A DNA stretch of 64,000 bases from Sabulicella glaciei. GTDB taxonomy: Bacteria; Pseudomonadota; Alphaproteobacteria; Acetobacterales; Acetobacteraceae. The position numbers and the translations under genes are program-made. The stretch lies in contig NZ_JAPFQI010000008.1 of assembly GCF_026183895.1 (NCBI RefSeq), positions 97,976 to 161,975 on the forward strand. Reading direction: 5' to 3'. The notes beneath the pieces were generated by a model. That model was given only the letters and a program-made list of their open reading frames with translations. It ran no database searches and was not told where the DNA came from. The number at the start of each line of letters is the position of its first letter. Within the stretch, counting starts at the first letter, position 1. Below, piece by piece: positions 55,229-64,000 of the stretch.

Positions 55229-56149
55229 ATGGACCATCAAACGGGCGGGCTTTCCGTCCACACCCTCGCGGAGGCCATGAACGAGGCCGCGGGGGAGATC
55301 GACGCGGCGCTGGACCGGCTCCTGCCGATCCCCGAGGGCGGCGAGGCGCGGCTCTACGAGGCGATGCGCTACTCCACCATCGGCGGCGGCAAGCGGCTGC
55401 GCGGCTTCCTGGTGCTGGAAGGGGCGCGGCAGTTCAACGTTTCCCGCCAAGCGGCGCTGCGCGTCGCCTGCGCGATCGAGATGGTGCACGCCTACAGCCT
55501 GATCCACGACGACCTGCCCGCCATGGACGACGACGACATGCGCCGCGGCAAGCCGACCAACCACAAGCAATTCGACGAGGCGACCGCCATCCTGGCGGGC
55601 GACGCCTTACAGACCCAGGCGTTCCACGTCCTTGCGGGGGAAGAAACCCACCCCGACCCCGCGGTGCGGATCGAGCTCGTGCGCCTCCTGGCCCGCGCCG
55701 CCGGTGCGCGCGGCATGTGTGGCGGCCAGATGCTCGACATGCTGGCCGAGCAGGCGGAGGAACCGATGAACGAGGCGCAGATCGGCCGCCTCCAGCTGCT
55801 CAAGACGGGCAAGCTGATCGAGTTCTCGGCCGAGGCGGGCGCGGTGCTGGGCAAGGCGCCGCCCGCGCAGCGCCACTCCCTCGCCGCCTATGGGCGCGAG
55901 CTGGGCGCCGCCTTCCAGATCGCCGACGACCTGCTCGACGCCACCGCCTCGGCCGAAGAGATGGGCAAGGCGACCGCCAAGGATGCGGGCGCCGGCAAGG
56001 CGACGCTGGTGTCCCTTCTGGGCCTCGAACGCGCCCGCATCCAGGCCGAGCGCCTGGTGGAACAGGCGCGCGGCCACCTGGATTCATTCGATTCCCGCGC
56101 GGAGCTGCTGCGGCGTCTCGCCGGCTTCGTGATCGAGCGGAGGAACTGA
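55229..56149 (+). CDS. ispA: Polyprenyl (farnesyl/geranyl) diphosphate synthase
   Basis: 306 aa. The first aspartate-rich motif is [22 protein letters not shown] (~93-113), and the second is [13 protein letters not shown] (~232). [15 protein letters not shown] (~53) binds isopentenyl diphosphate. It extends prenyl chains for isoprenoid precursors. Its TGA overlaps the dxs ATG (TGATG), so this and dxs are coupled. Confidence 0.95.
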   Translation: MDHQTGGLSVHTLAEAMNEAAGEIDAALDRLLPIPEGGEARLYEAMRYSTIGGGKRLRGFLVLEGARQFNVSRQAALRVACAIEMVHAYSLIHDDLPAMDDDDMRRGKPTNHKQFDEATAILAGDALQTQAFHVLAGEETHPDPAVRIELVRLLARAAGARGMCGGQMLDMLAEQAEEPMNEAQIGRLQLLKTGKLIEFSAEAGAVLGKAPPAQRHSLAAYGRELGAAFQIADDLLDATASAEEMGKATAKDAGAGKATLVSLLGLERARIQAERLVEQARGHLDSFDSRAELLRRLAGFVIERRN

Positions 56150-58074
56150 TGCACGACCGTCCCGCCACCCCGCTGCTGGACCGCGTGCGCGTCCCTGCGG
56201 ACATGAAGAACTTCTCCAACGAGCAGCTGAAGCAGCTGGCCGACGAGGTGCGCGCCGAGACGATCTCGGCCGTGTCCGTCACCGGCGGCCATCTCGGCGC
56301 GTCGCTCGGCGTGGTGGAGCTGACCGTCGCGGTCCATGCGGTGTTCGACACGCCCAAGGACCGGCTGATCTGGGACGTGGGCCACCAAGCCTATCCCCAC
56401 AAGATTCTCACCGGGCGGCGCGACCGCATCCGCACCCTGCGCCAGGGCGGCGGGCTGTCCGGCTTCACCCGCCGCGCCGAAAGCGAGTACGACCCGTTCG
56501 GCGCCGCGCATTCCTCCACCTCCATCTCGGCCGGGCTGGGCATGGCGGTGGCGCGCGACCTGAAGGGCGACAACAACCACGTGGTCGCCGTGATCGGCGA
56601 CGGATCCATGTCCGCCGGCATGGCTTATGAGGCGATGAACAATGCGGGTTCGCTGAAGTCGAACCTCATCGTCATCCTGAACGACAACGACATGAGCATC
56701 GCGCCGCCCGTCGGCGCCATGTCGGCCTATCTGTCGCGCACCATTTCCTCCCGTCCCTTCCTGTCAGTACGGGACTTCATGGCGAAGATGGCCAAGGCCT
56801 TCCCCGCGCCGATCCAGCGCGCGGCGGCCCGCGCCGACGAGTATGCGCGCGGCCTGCTGACCGGCGGCACCCTCTTCGAGGAGATGGGGTTCTTCTACGT
56901 GGGCCCGGTGGACGGCCACAACCTGGACCACCTGCTTCCCGTGCTGCGGAACCTACGCGATTCCGGGCATCAGGGGCCGTTCCTGCTCCACGCCGTGACG
57001 CAGAAGGGCAAGGGCTACGCCCCGGCCGAGGCCAGCGCCGACAAGTATCACGGCGTCGTGAAGTTCAACGTCGTGACCGGCGAGCAGCAGAAGGCCCCGC
57101 CCGGCCCGCCCTCCTACACCAAGGTCTTCGCCCAGGCCCTGGTCGCCGAGGCGGAAGCCGATGACCGCGTGGTGGCGGTGAATGCGGCCATGCCGTCCGG
57201 CACGGGGCTCGACCTGTTCACGAAGAAGTTCCCGAAGCGCTGCTTCGACGTGGGCATCGCCGAGCAGCACGCCGTCACCTTCGCCGCCGGCATGGCCACG
57301 GAGGGGATGAAGCCCTTCTGCGCGATCTATTCCACCTTTCTCCAGCGCGGCTATGACCAAGTCGTGCACGACGTGGCGCTGCAGAGCCTGCCCGTCCGCT
57401 TCGGAATGGACCGCGCCGGTCTGGTCGGCGCGGACGGGGCGACCCATGCCGGGTCCTTCGACATCGCCTATCTCGGCTGCCTGCCGGGCTTCACGCTGAT
57501 GGCGGCGGCGGACGAGGTCGAGCTGGCGCACATGGTCGCCACCATGGCGGCCATCGATGACGGCCCCTCCGGCGTGCGCTACCCGCGCGGCGAAGGCTTC
57601 GGACTGGAGGCCGTGCCGGCGCGCGGCACGCCGCTGCCGATTGGCAAGGGTCGTGTGCTGCGTGAGGGCACCAAGGTCGCCATCCTGTCCTACGGCGCGA
57701 GGCTGCAGGAATGCCTGAAGGCGGCGGACGACCTCGCCACCTTCGGCCTTTCCACCACCGTCGCCGATGCGCGCTTCGCCAAGCCGCTGGACACGGATCT
57801 GGTGGAGCGTCTGGCGCGCGAACACGAGGTGCTGATCACCATCGAGGAAGGCTCGGTGAACGGGTTCGGCGGGCTGGTGATGCATCACCTCGCCACGCGT
57901 GGCCTGCTGGATCGCGGCCTGAAGCTGCGGCCGCTGGTGCTGCCCGACATCTGGATCGACCACGAGAACCCGCGCAAGCAGTACGACCTGGCCGGGCTGA
58001 ACGCGCCGCAGATCGTGCAGACCGCCCTGGCCGCGCTCGGGCGCGAGGCGCTGGCGGTCTCCGCGACCGCCTGA
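56149..58074 (+). CDS. dxs: 1-deoxy-D-xylulose-5-phosphate synthase
   Basis: 641 aa, full length. [15 protein letters not shown], the thiamine-binding motif [18 protein letters not shown] (~151-168), and the [15 protein letters not shown] segment (~422) with catalytic residues are typical. It joins pyruvate and glyceraldehyde-3-phosphate in the MEP pathway with thiamine diphosphate. Coupled to ispA, it feeds the same isoprenoid supply. Confidence 0.97.
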   Translation: MHDRPATPLLDRVRVPADMKNFSNEQLKQLADEVRAETISAVSVTGGHLGASLGVVELTVAVHAVFDTPKDRLIWDVGHQAYPHKILTGRRDRIRTLRQGGGLSGFTRRAESEYDPFGAAHSSTSISAGLGMAVARDLKGDNNHVVAVIGDGSMSAGMAYEAMNNAGSLKSNLIVILNDNDMSIAPPVGAMSAYLSRTISSRPFLSVRDFMAKMAKAFPAPIQRAAARADEYARGLLTGGTLFEEMGFFYVGPVDGHNLDHLLPVLRNLRDSGHQGPFLLHAVTQKGKGYAPAEASADKYHGVVKFNVVTGEQQKAPPGPPSYTKVFAQALVAEAEADDRVVAVNAAMPSGTGLDLFTKKFPKRCFDVGIAEQHAVTFAAGMATEGMKPFCAIYSTFLQRGYDQVVHDVALQSLPVRFGMDRAGLVGADGATHAGSFDIAYLGCLPGFTLMAAADEVELAHMVATMAAIDDGPSGVRYPRGEGFGLEAVPARGTPLPIGKGRVLREGTKVAILSYGARLQECLKAADDLATFGLSTTVADARFAKPLDTDLVERLAREHEVLITIEEGSVNGFGGLVMHHLATRGLLDRGLKLRPLVLPDIWIDHENPRKQYDLAGLNAPQIVQTALAALGREALAVSATA

Positions 58075-58087
58075 GAGACGCGCGCCC

Positions 58088-58846
58088 TTGCCCCCGCCCA
58101 AGGGCACGCGCGTCAAGGGGCAGCGCGCCGACCTCGCCCTGGTGGAGCGCGGGCTGGCGGAAAGCCGCACCCGCGCCCAGGCGCTGATCATGGCCGGGCT
58201 GGTGTTTTCCGGCGAGCGTCGCATCGACAAGCCGGGCGACGCCATCCCGGAGGGCATGGCGCTCGAACTGCGCGGCCAGGACCATCCCTGGGTGTCGCGC
58301 GGCGGCGTGAAGCTGGCGCACGGCCTCGCGCATTTCGACCTTTCGCCGGCCGGGCTCACCTGCCTGGATCTCGGCGCCTCGACGGGCGGTTTCACCGACG
58401 TGCTGCTGCATCATGGCGCCGCGCAGGTCTTCGCGCTGGATGTCGGGCATGGGCAGCTGGCCTGGAAATTGCGGAACGACCCGCGCGTGGTGGTGATGGA
58501 GCGGGTCAATGCCCGTCACCTGAAGCCCAGTGACCTGCCGGAACTCGGTGCGCTGGTCTGCGACGCCTCCTTTATCGGGCTGCGCACGGTGCTGCCTGCC
58601 GCGCTCGGCTTCTGCGGGCCCGGCGCCTGGGCCATCGCGCTGATCAAGCCGCAATTCGAGGTAGGGCCCGCCGTGGCCAAGGGAGGCGTGGTCCGCGACG
58701 CCGCGGTGCATGAAGCGGTGTGCGCGGAGATCGGCTCCTGGTGGGACAGCTTGCCGGGCTGGCGCGTCCTCGGCATCGAGCCCTCGCCCATCCTGGGGCC
58801 CGAGGGCAACCGCGAATTCCTTCTCGCCGCGCGTCACGAGGCCTGA
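58088..58846 (+). CDS. TlyA-family rRNA methyltransferase
   Basis: 252 aa. The N-terminal S4 domain (RADLALVERGLAESRTRAQALI) is followed by an RrmJ/FtsJ-type methyltransferase domain with SAM motif LDLGASTGGFTDVLLHHGA (~98-116). LIKPQFEVGP (~196) holds the catalytic Lys. TlyA-type enzymes methylate 16S and 23S rRNA. TTG at 58088 is the likely start; no ATG fits. Often follows dxs in alphaproteobacteria, as here. Confidence 0.88.
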   Translation: MPPPKGTRVKGQRADLALVERGLAESRTRAQALIMAGLVFSGERRIDKPGDAIPEGMALELRGQDHPWVSRGGVKLAHGLAHFDLSPAGLTCLDLGASTGGFTDVLLHHGAAQVFALDVGHGQLAWKLRNDPRVVVMERVNARHLKPSDLPELGALVCDASFIGLRTVLPAALGFCGPGAWAIALIKPQFEVGPAVAKGGVVRDAAVHEAVCAEIGSWWDSLPGWRVLGIEPSPILGPEGNREFLLAARHEA

Positions 58847-58896
58847 AACGGAACCGGCCGGACCCCGCAAGGAGTCCGTCCGGAAAAAGCGCTGCT

Positions 58897-58920
58897 CGGG
58901 CGCCCGCATGGGGCCGCCCG
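58897..58920. terminator. Stem-loop between convergent tlyA and PEP-CTERM genes
   Basis: CGGGCG (58897-58902) and CGCCCG (58915-58920) pair, with an inner GCCC/GGGC extending the stem. It lies between two convergent gene ends and is a possible bidirectional terminator. No T-run is visible, so confidence is low. Confidence 0.3.
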
Positions 58921-58928
58921 AAGCGGCG

Positions 58929-59567
58929 TCAGGCGGCCTTGCGGCGCACGAGGCCGAGGCCCAGCAGGCCGGCGCCCAGCAGGGCGAGGCCGGCCGGCGC
59001 GGGCACCGGCACTGGAAGCGCGGCGGCACCACCGGAGAAGGTGAAAGTGCCGACCAGGTTCACGCCATCCGTCTGGCCCGAGAAGGTGAAGGTGCCAGCG
59101 GTGTCGTCAAAGCCGGCCGCGCGCAGCGTGCCGATGCCGCTGATCAGCAGGTAGTCGGTCGGGCTGGTCGCGGGCGGCAGCGGCGGCACGGTGAACTGCG
59201 TCACGTTGATCGAGTTCAGGTCGAAGGACAGGCCGCCCACGGTGAAGAAGTTGGCGATCGGACCCGAGAACGAGGCGAAGTTGAAGTCCTGGATGGTTCC
59301 GGTGTCGCCGACCGCGACAGGCATGTTGCTGCCGGCGCTGACGGCGTTCGTCAGGAAGGCGCCGCCAGCGCCGGTGACGCAGCTGCCGGTGACGTTGGCG
59401 CAGAAGTCGACGGCCACCGCATCGGCGAGGCGGACGTTGGCGCCACCCGCATCGACGCCCTGGAACAGGCCACCGAAGTCGATCGAGCCCGTCAGGGGGG
59501 CAGCGTTCACCGCGACAGGCGCGGCCAGAATGCTGAGGCCCAGAGCCATCTGCTTCAGAATCTGCAT
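58929..59567 (-). CDS. PEP-CTERM-type surface protein
   Basis: 212 aa. An N-terminal signal (MQILKQMALGLSILAAPVAVNA) is followed by a low-complexity beta-rich body (Gly, Thr, Phe) and a sorting tail: VPAPAGLALLGAGLLGLGL then RRK at the very end. This is the VPxPAG variant of the PEP-CTERM signal, removed by an exosortase before surface attachment. No exosortase is in the window. A dyad TTGGCT-N4-AGCCAA sits 21-36 bp before the start. Confidence 0.87.
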   Translation of the reverse strand: MQILKQMALGLSILAAPVAVNAAPLTGSIDFGGLFQGVDAGGANVRLADAVAVDFCANVTGSCVTGAGGAFLTNAVSAGSNMPVAVGDTGTIQDFNFASFSGPIANFFTVGGLSFDLNSINVTQFTVPPLPPATSPTDYLLISGIGTLRAAGFDDTAGTFTFSGQTDGVNLVGTFTFSGGAAALPVPVPAPAGLALLGAGLLGLGLVRRKAA

Positions 59568-59587
59568 TGTTCAATCCTTTCTTATGG

Positions 59588-59603
59588 TTGGCTAACCAGC
59601 CAA
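59588..59603. promoter_or_regulatory. Dyad TTGGCT-N4-AGCCAA upstream of the PEP-CTERM gene
   Basis: TTGGCT (59588-59593) and AGCCAA (59598-59603) are exact reverse complements with 4 bases between. The site is 21 bp before the ATG at 59567 (minus strand), in the leader. It could be an operator or a leader hairpin. The remaining ~180 bp to the acyltransferase is AT-rich with an A-tract-like CCCA-N9-TGGG around 59671-59690. Confidence 0.3.
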
Positions 59604-59780
59604 AGTCCGTACGGCGCCGTTCCCGGGCCGTGCCATGACCTATGCAGGGTCCATGCAAAGCCGATTTTTGCCCAATTTTTTAATGGGTTACGGCAGAATC
59701 CCAATGGTTTCTTAACTGGATGTAAAGAGTATCGACATAGCCTTTGTTGCTGCCATCATGACCGCGTGGCAGGACAGGGC

Positions 59781-60845
59781 ATGCCGCTTCCAACCCCCTT
59801 TTCCGGCCGTCTCGAAGTGGTTCCGATCCGAATATCGTATGAACTGGAGGCCGAGTGGCGGGGTCTCGAAGAGGAATCGGACTGTTCCTTCTTCCAGAGT
59901 TGGACATGGCTGGGTTGTGAAGCGTCCGACCGATGGACCAATCCATGGCTTATCCGTGCGGAAGCCGGCGGAAAGCTCCTCGGCCTTGCTTTGCTGAACC
60001 GCCGGCCCTGGGCCTGGCACTTGCATCAGAGTGGCGATCCCGTGCTGGACGCTGTCTATGTCGAGCGCAACGGCCCCCTTTGCGCAGCAGGCGCGCCAGA
60101 GGGCCTTGGTCGTTCCATGATGGAGGCGGCTCTGCGGCGCACGGGGCTGGGCCGGCTCGTCCTTCCGGGCGTCGTTGCGGACTGCCTGCCTCAGGCCGGC
60201 ACTGCGTGGCGTCGGCGGACTGTTCCTGCGCCCGTGCTGGAACTGGAGCCGGTCCGCTGCGTCGGCGGCGACCCACTCAGCCTGGTCAGCGCCAATACCC
60301 GTCAGCAGGTACGCCGCTCCCTCCGTGCCTACGCCAAGCGTGGCGCGGTGCGCCTGGAAAGCGCAGCCAGCCTGGAGGAGGCGGAGATCTGGCTCTTGCG
60401 TCTCGCCGAGTTGCACACGGCCAGCTGGAACCGGCGCGGCCAGCCCGGAGCGTTCCGGGATCCCTCCTTCCTGCGCTTCCATCGAAGCCTGCTCGGCCGC
60501 GGCTTTGAACGCGGCGAGACCGAGGTGCTTCGCCTCAGGGCCGGGCCTGATGATGTCGGTTACCTCTACAACTTTCGCCACAAGGGACGCGTCCTCGCCT
60601 ACCAGAGCGGCTTCGCGGATGCCGAGCTCGGCCCGCAGGAAAAGCCAGGACTCCTGGCCCATGCGCTCGCGATTGAGCAGGCAGCATCGCGAGGAGACCG
60701 TGAGTATGACTTCCTGGCTGGAGACCAGCGATACAAGCGGAATCTAGGTGGAAATACGAAGCCGCTTGAATGGGCCGAATGGACCCAGTTCACGTCTCCG
60801 TTCGCCTGGGCAGCCATGACACGGCATATGATCCGGCAATTCTAG
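59781..60845 (+). CDS. BioF2/FemAB-like GNAT acyltransferase
   Basis: 354 aa. The C-terminal half has the BioF2-like acetyltransferase fold: RLAELHTASWNRRGQPGAF (~211), VLAYQSGFADAELG and FLAGDQRYKRNLGG near residue 315, which in this family orient the acyl donor. Such proteins attach amino acids or acyl groups and are known partners of the PEP-CTERM/exosortase and polysaccharide systems. The start is ATG 59781 with AGGACAGGG upstream. Base composition in the flanks is lower in GC than the rest of the window. Adjacent to the PEP-CTERM gene, head to head. Confidence 0.75.
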   Translation: MPLPTPFSGRLEVVPIRISYELEAEWRGLEEESDCSFFQSWTWLGCEASDRWTNPWLIRAEAGGKLLGLALLNRRPWAWHLHQSGDPVLDAVYVERNGPLCAAGAPEGLGRSMMEAALRRTGLGRLVLPGVVADCLPQAGTAWRRRTVPAPVLELEPVRCVGGDPLSLVSANTRQQVRRSLRAYAKRGAVRLESAASLEEAEIWLLRLAELHTASWNRRGQPGAFRDPSFLRFHRSLLGRGFERGETEVLRLRAGPDDVGYLYNFRHKGRVLAYQSGFADAELGPQEKPGLLAHALAIEQAASRGDREYDFLAGDQRYKRNLGGNTKPLEWAEWTQFTSPFAWAAMTRHMIRQF

Positions 60846-61219
60846 TCGCTCGTTACAGCAATATTATTCCAGAATATCGAATACATTAGGTGTCTATTCT
60901 TACGGATAGAACCGTAAGGGAATTTCCCGAGTTTTATTACCCCTCATCCTCCGGCAAAAACTCTCTAGCGGCACACGTTATGGTTGTCCTGATGACCATC
61001 GCTTGCTGCCGCAGGATGAAAGCTCCCCATGACGGGGTTGCTGTCCGGAGGGATCATGACCGTTTGGATAACCGCAAGTCGTGATGCCGATTTCCTCCCA
61101 TACTGGGATGGTTGCCATCCAATTTGCATATCCAAAATTTTCCTCGTTACAGCATGTTTCGGGAAGTCTCTGACTTTCTGAAAAAGGTAACGACGGATCA
61201 CATCCGCGGAGAGACCAAA
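60846..61219. other. AT-richer 374-bp intergenic stretch
   Basis: No supported gene. Composition is clearly lower in GC than flanking genes. It holds a perfect hairpin CTTACGG-N6-CCGTAAG (60899-60918), possibly the acyltransferase terminator or a regulator site. It also holds a 12-base direct repeat, CTCGTTACAGCA, at 60849-60860 and 61143-61154. Two short open frames (60890-61084 and the complement of 60965-61201) have no family features. The ribosome-binding site for the next gene, GCGGAGAG, is at 61206-61213. Confidence 0.6.
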
Positions 61220-64000
61220 ATGAGCCTACTGTCCCTTCCGGCGCTCGGCGCCGGTGGCATCGTCGCGCTGTCGCTTGAAAATGCCGGAGCCCAGACTCTC
61301 AAGGCTGGCATCGCCACTCTCGGCCAAGTCTTCAAACAGGGCGACGTTCCGAACGGGACGAGTCTCGTGGCGCAGATCGGCGGCAAGTCGGTCGCGTTGC
61401 AGGTCGATGTGAAGTCCACTTGGCCGGATGGCTCGGCCAAGATGACGGTCCTGTCCTTCGCACGCCCCGACATCGCGCCCGGCGCCGATGTCGGCGTCGT
61501 GATCGCGAAGGGCACCGCGGCGGCCGGCCCGGCGGTCGACCTCGCCAAGATTGCCTCCGCGCACAGCTTCACCGTGGATTACGCGCCAACGGGCGGCGCC
61601 AGCCAGACCATCGATGTGATGGCCGCGCTGAAGGCGGCGCTGGCCAATGGCACCGCCTCCTTCTGGCAGCAGGGCGTTCATGCGACCCAGGCGCGCGTCG
61701 AGGTGCCTGTCGGCGGTTCCATGCGCATGGTCTTCGACGTCACCGGCTTCGCGAATGGCGAGGTTTCGGTGGACGCGACCTTTGCCAACGACATCGCCAT
61801 GTCCGCCACCGGCGGCGCGGTGAACTACAGCACGACGATCCGCCTGGACGGGGCGGTCGTGCATTCCGGCTCGCTCACCCAGGGGCAGTACCAGCGCTGG
61901 CACAAGGAGTTCGCGAGCAGCGAGTCCGATGGCGGCCAGAGCATCGGCGGCCCGGCCAAGGGCTGGCTGAACATCGTCCATGACATCTCTTACCTGGAGA
62001 AGTCCGGCGCCGTCGCGGCCTATGACCTTTCGATCCCCGTTGCAGAAGCAAGGCTGGCTGCCTGGCACACCGCGACGCAGGCCCCCACCTGGAACGCGCC
62101 GCTCGCTGCCAACGGCGTGACCCAGAACTTCCCGCAGACCGGTGGCCGCGATGACCTTGGGATGCTCACGGCCGCCAACACGGCCTGGGTCATCTCGCAG
62201 GATGTCCGCGCCGCCACCTACGCGCTCGGCCAGGCCGAGGCGGCCAGCGCCGTGCCCTGGCATTTCTGGGACGCGAAGAACGGCACCTGGGTCAACACGG
62301 ACAACTATCCGAAGCTCTGGACGGACAGCCGCTACGGCGCCGGCACCGACACCACCTCCACCGCCACGAAGCTCACCCAGCTCGTCGGCAGCACGGGCTG
62401 GAACGTCGACCGCGCGCACCAGCCGGAGTTGTCATTCTTCCCGTATGTGCAGACCGGCGAGCGCTGGATCTACGACAACCTGATGTCGCAGGCTGCCTCC
62501 AACATCATTGGCACCTGGCCCGGCCCGCGCAGCGATGCCCTCGACCTCGTGGTGAATGGCGGACAGGTCCGCTCCAGCGCCTGGTCGCTGCGCGAGCTGG
62601 AGAACGCCGCCTTCGTCGCCGCCGAAGGCTCGCCCGAGAAGGCGTATCTGCAGGCTGCGGCCGACGCCAACTGGAAGTGGCTCGTTTCGAAGATCCCCGA
62701 GTGGACCAAGATGCAGGGCGAGGCCCATGGCTGGATCCCCGGCGATTACGGCAACTCTGGCAACATGGGTCCGTGGCAGCAGGACTATTTCGCTTCCACG
62801 AGCATCGCCGCCGCCTCGCGAGGCAGCGCCGACGCCCTCACCTTCCTGAAGTGGCAGGAGAACTTCCTGATCGGCCGCTTCCTGCAGGCGAATAACGGCT
62901 TCGCCCAGAATGACGGGGCGGCCTACAACATCGCCATCACCGACCCTGCGACGGGCCGCATCTTCACCACGTGGGCGGAGATCGGTGCGCAGACCGTGGC
63001 CCGCAACCTGTCGAACGGCACGGGCTGGACCAACAGCCAGGGCGAGTATGCCCGGCTTGCCATGGCCACCCTCGCCGGCATCTACGAGTTAACGGGCAAC
63101 CAGACCGCGGCGGACATCTACAAAGCCCTCATTGCGGCGAAGGCGCCCTGGACCAGCCTTGCGGACTACAGCAAGAACCTGAACTACGCCGTCACCCTGC
63201 CGGGCGTGTACAGTGAGGTCAGCTGGTCCAGCACGGGTACGGGGTCCATCCCCGTGGTCACCACGCCCACGCCGGCTCCCACCCCCGCGCCCGCCCCCAC
63301 CACGCCGACGGCCCCCGCTCCTGCTCCCACCCCCGACACCTCCATCCAGGTGCCGGCCGGAAACACGGTTGCGTCGACGGCCAAGGTGACCGGCACCTCC
63401 CGCGACGACGCGGTCACCCTGTCGGGCGTGGCGAACGGGATCACCGTGGATCTGGGATCGGGCCGCGATGCCCTGACCCTGTCCTCGGCTGGTCCGAACA
63501 CGCTGGTCGTCTTCAACACCGAGGTGATCAAGGGCGGCTCGCAGGCCGACACCGTCATGCTCGGCACGGCCATCAGCGGCGGGACGATCGATCTCGGCGG
63601 CGGGCGTGACACGCTGCGCCTGGCCAATGGCTCGAACCAGGTGACCGTGGCGAATGTGGAGGTCGTCCATGGCGGAACGGGGGCGGACATCGTCACCTTC
63701 TCCACCGCCGCGGTCGGCGCGACGATCGACCTCGGTGCGGGCTCCGACCGCCTGATCCTTTCCTCGGCTGGCCCGAACACGGTGACGGTGCTCAACACGG
63801 AGGTGATCACGGGCGGCTCGCAGGCGGACACGGTCACGCTGGGCGCGGCCACCACCAACGCCGTCATCGACCTCGGCGCCGGGAATGACCGCCTGGTGCT
63901 GGCCAACGGAACCAACACGGTCACCGTCTCCAATGTCGAGACGGTGATCGGCGGCACGGGGGTCGACACGGTCATCCTGGCGCCCAACCTGTCGCACACG
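61220..64000 (+). CDS. Large repeat-containing surface/secreted protein (partial, open at the right edge)
   Basis: 927 codons with no stop, from ATG 61220 after GCGGAGAG to the window end. No clear N-terminal signal peptide. Residues ~25-150 look like a beta-rich domain (LQVDVKSTWPDGSAKMTVL), and ~300-650 a Trp-rich mostly helical domain (WHFWDAKNGTW, AWSLRELENAAFVA, HGWIPGDYGNSGNMGPWQQD). A Pro/Thr/Ala linker at ~680-712 leads to repeats of ~47 aa in alternating pairs (period 93 aa), with RTX-like GGTGVDTV and DLGAGNDRL motifs. Calcium-binding beta-roll and type I secretion are plausible, but the C-terminus is outside the window. I do not recognise a named family. Confidence 0.85.
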   Translation, partial: MSLLSLPALGAGGIVALSLENAGAQTLKAGIATLGQVFKQGDVPNGTSLVAQIGGKSVALQVDVKSTWPDGSAKMTVLSFARPDIAPGADVGVVIAKGTAAAGPAVDLAKIASAHSFTVDYAPTGGASQTIDVMAALKAALANGTASFWQQGVHATQARVEVPVGGSMRMVFDVTGFANGEVSVDATFANDIAMSATGGAVNYSTTIRLDGAVVHSGSLTQGQYQRWHKEFASSESDGGQSIGGPAKGWLNIVHDISYLEKSGAVAAYDLSIPVAEARLAAWHTATQAPTWNAPLAANGVTQNFPQTGGRDDLGMLTAANTAWVISQDVRAATYALGQAEAASAVPWHFWDAKNGTWVNTDNYPKLWTDSRYGAGTDTTSTATKLTQLVGSTGWNVDRAHQPELSFFPYVQTGERWIYDNLMSQAASNIIGTWPGPRSDALDLVVNGGQVRSSAWSLRELENAAFVAAEGSPEKAYLQAAADANWKWLVSKIPEWTKMQGEAHGWIPGDYGNSGNMGPWQQDYFASTSIAAASRGSADALTFLKWQENFLIGRFLQANNGFAQNDGAAYNIAITDPATGRIFTTWAEIGAQTVARNLSNGTGWTNSQGEYARLAMATLAGIYELTGNQTAADIYKALIAAKAPWTSLADYSKNLNYAVTLPGVYSEVSWSSTGTGSIPVVTTPTPAPTPAPAPTTPTAPAPAPTPDTSIQVPAGNTVASTAKVTGTSRDDAVTLSGVANGITVDLGSGRDALTLSSAGPNTLVVFNTEVIKGGSQADTVMLGTAISGGTIDLGGGRDTLRLANGSNQVTVANVEVVHGGTGADIVTFSTAAVGATIDLGAGSDRLILSSAGPNTVTVLNTEVITGGSQADTVTLGAATTNAVIDLGAGNDRLVLANGTNTVTVSNVETVIGGTGVDTVILAPNLSHT
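63482..64000 (+). repeat. Tandem repeat region in the large surface protein
   Basis: Sequence TCCTCGGCTGG recurs at 63482 and 63761, exactly 279 bp (93 aa) apart, and the intervening protein repeats the same pattern: SSAGPNT...NTEVI.GGSQADTV...IDLG.G.D, then LANG...VTV.NVE.V.GGTG.D. So the unit is a pair of ~47-aa half-repeats. The last copy is cut by the window edge. Confidence 0.7.

Noticed and set aside
58855..58885. GC-rich dyad after tlyA as an intrinsic terminator
   Set aside because: The stem CCGGAC/GTCCGG is short and followed by A on the + strand, not T.
58710..60845. A long N-terminal extension of the acyltransferase
   Set aside because: The family start is at 59781 and upstream residues are antisense to the PEP-CTERM gene.
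63089..63999. Two long minus-strand frames opposite the repeat region
   Set aside because: They mirror the periodic + strand repeats; the + frame is continuous with the large upstream gene.
63482..64000. CRISPR array
   Set aside because: The periodic repeats are protein-coding with a 279-bp period and no spacer pattern.

Overview
This window is GC-rich and gene-dense. Protein families and gene order point to an alphaproteobacterium of the Acetobacteraceae, Roseomonas-like. Evidence includes the rpmH-rnpA-yidD-yidC-yihA-argB and xseB-ispA-dxs-tlyA clusters, dapD-dapE, a D-3-hydroxybutyrate dehydrogenase, several orphan Bug-type solute receptors and a PEP-CTERM-type surface protein. The genus is inferred; I saw no rRNA or tRNA gene.

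Layout. 1-7.8 kb: a cut-off membrane protein, nucleoside deaminase, flavin monooxygenase, YeiH permease, DUF169 protein, glycosyltransferase, APC permease and pyridoxal kinase. 7.8-15.2 kb: a Gly/Pro/Tyr/Trp-rich lipoprotein, a LysR/acyl-CoA dehydrogenase/CoA-transferase cassette, an esterase, two tandem Bug receptors and a GlcG/HbpS-like protein. 15.2-24.8 kb: hsp20, def-fmt-truA, dapD-dapE, HNH nuclease, gluQ, a DMT exporter and an RlmI-like methyltransferase. 24.8-31 kb: patatin phospholipase with 3-hydroxybutyrate dehydrogenase, then the rpmH to argB cluster. 31-42 kb: a hybrid histidine kinase, a third Bug receptor, a TelA/XpaC-like operon, MAPEG, hydrolase, DMT and quinone oxidoreductase genes, an orphan amino-acid-type receptor and a fourth Bug receptor. 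42-47.6 kb: the complete ugpBAEC glycerol-3-phosphate importer and a diaminopropionate lyase-like enzyme. 47.6-58.9 kb: DenD-like dehydrogenase, two damaged genes (a small secreted protein with several frameshifts and a PhoX phosphatase with an in-frame TGA), thioesterase, dinB, ROK kinase, TusA, HDAC-like deacetylase, then xseB-ispA-dxs-tlyA. 58.9-64 kb: a surface-protein region with a PEP-CTERM-type protein, a BioF2/FemAB-like acyltransferase, an AT-richer spacer and a very large repeat protein running off the right edge.

Most of the window is ordinary housekeeping and transport. The less ordinary parts are the large open-ended repeat protein and its neighbours (58.9-64 kb), the PhoX gene with a stop where Trp is expected and a 10-G tract near its 5' end, the frameshifted small secreted-protein gene, and stem-loops that would cover the ribosome-binding sites of hsp20 and of the next gene. 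No phage, transposon or CRISPR array was found.
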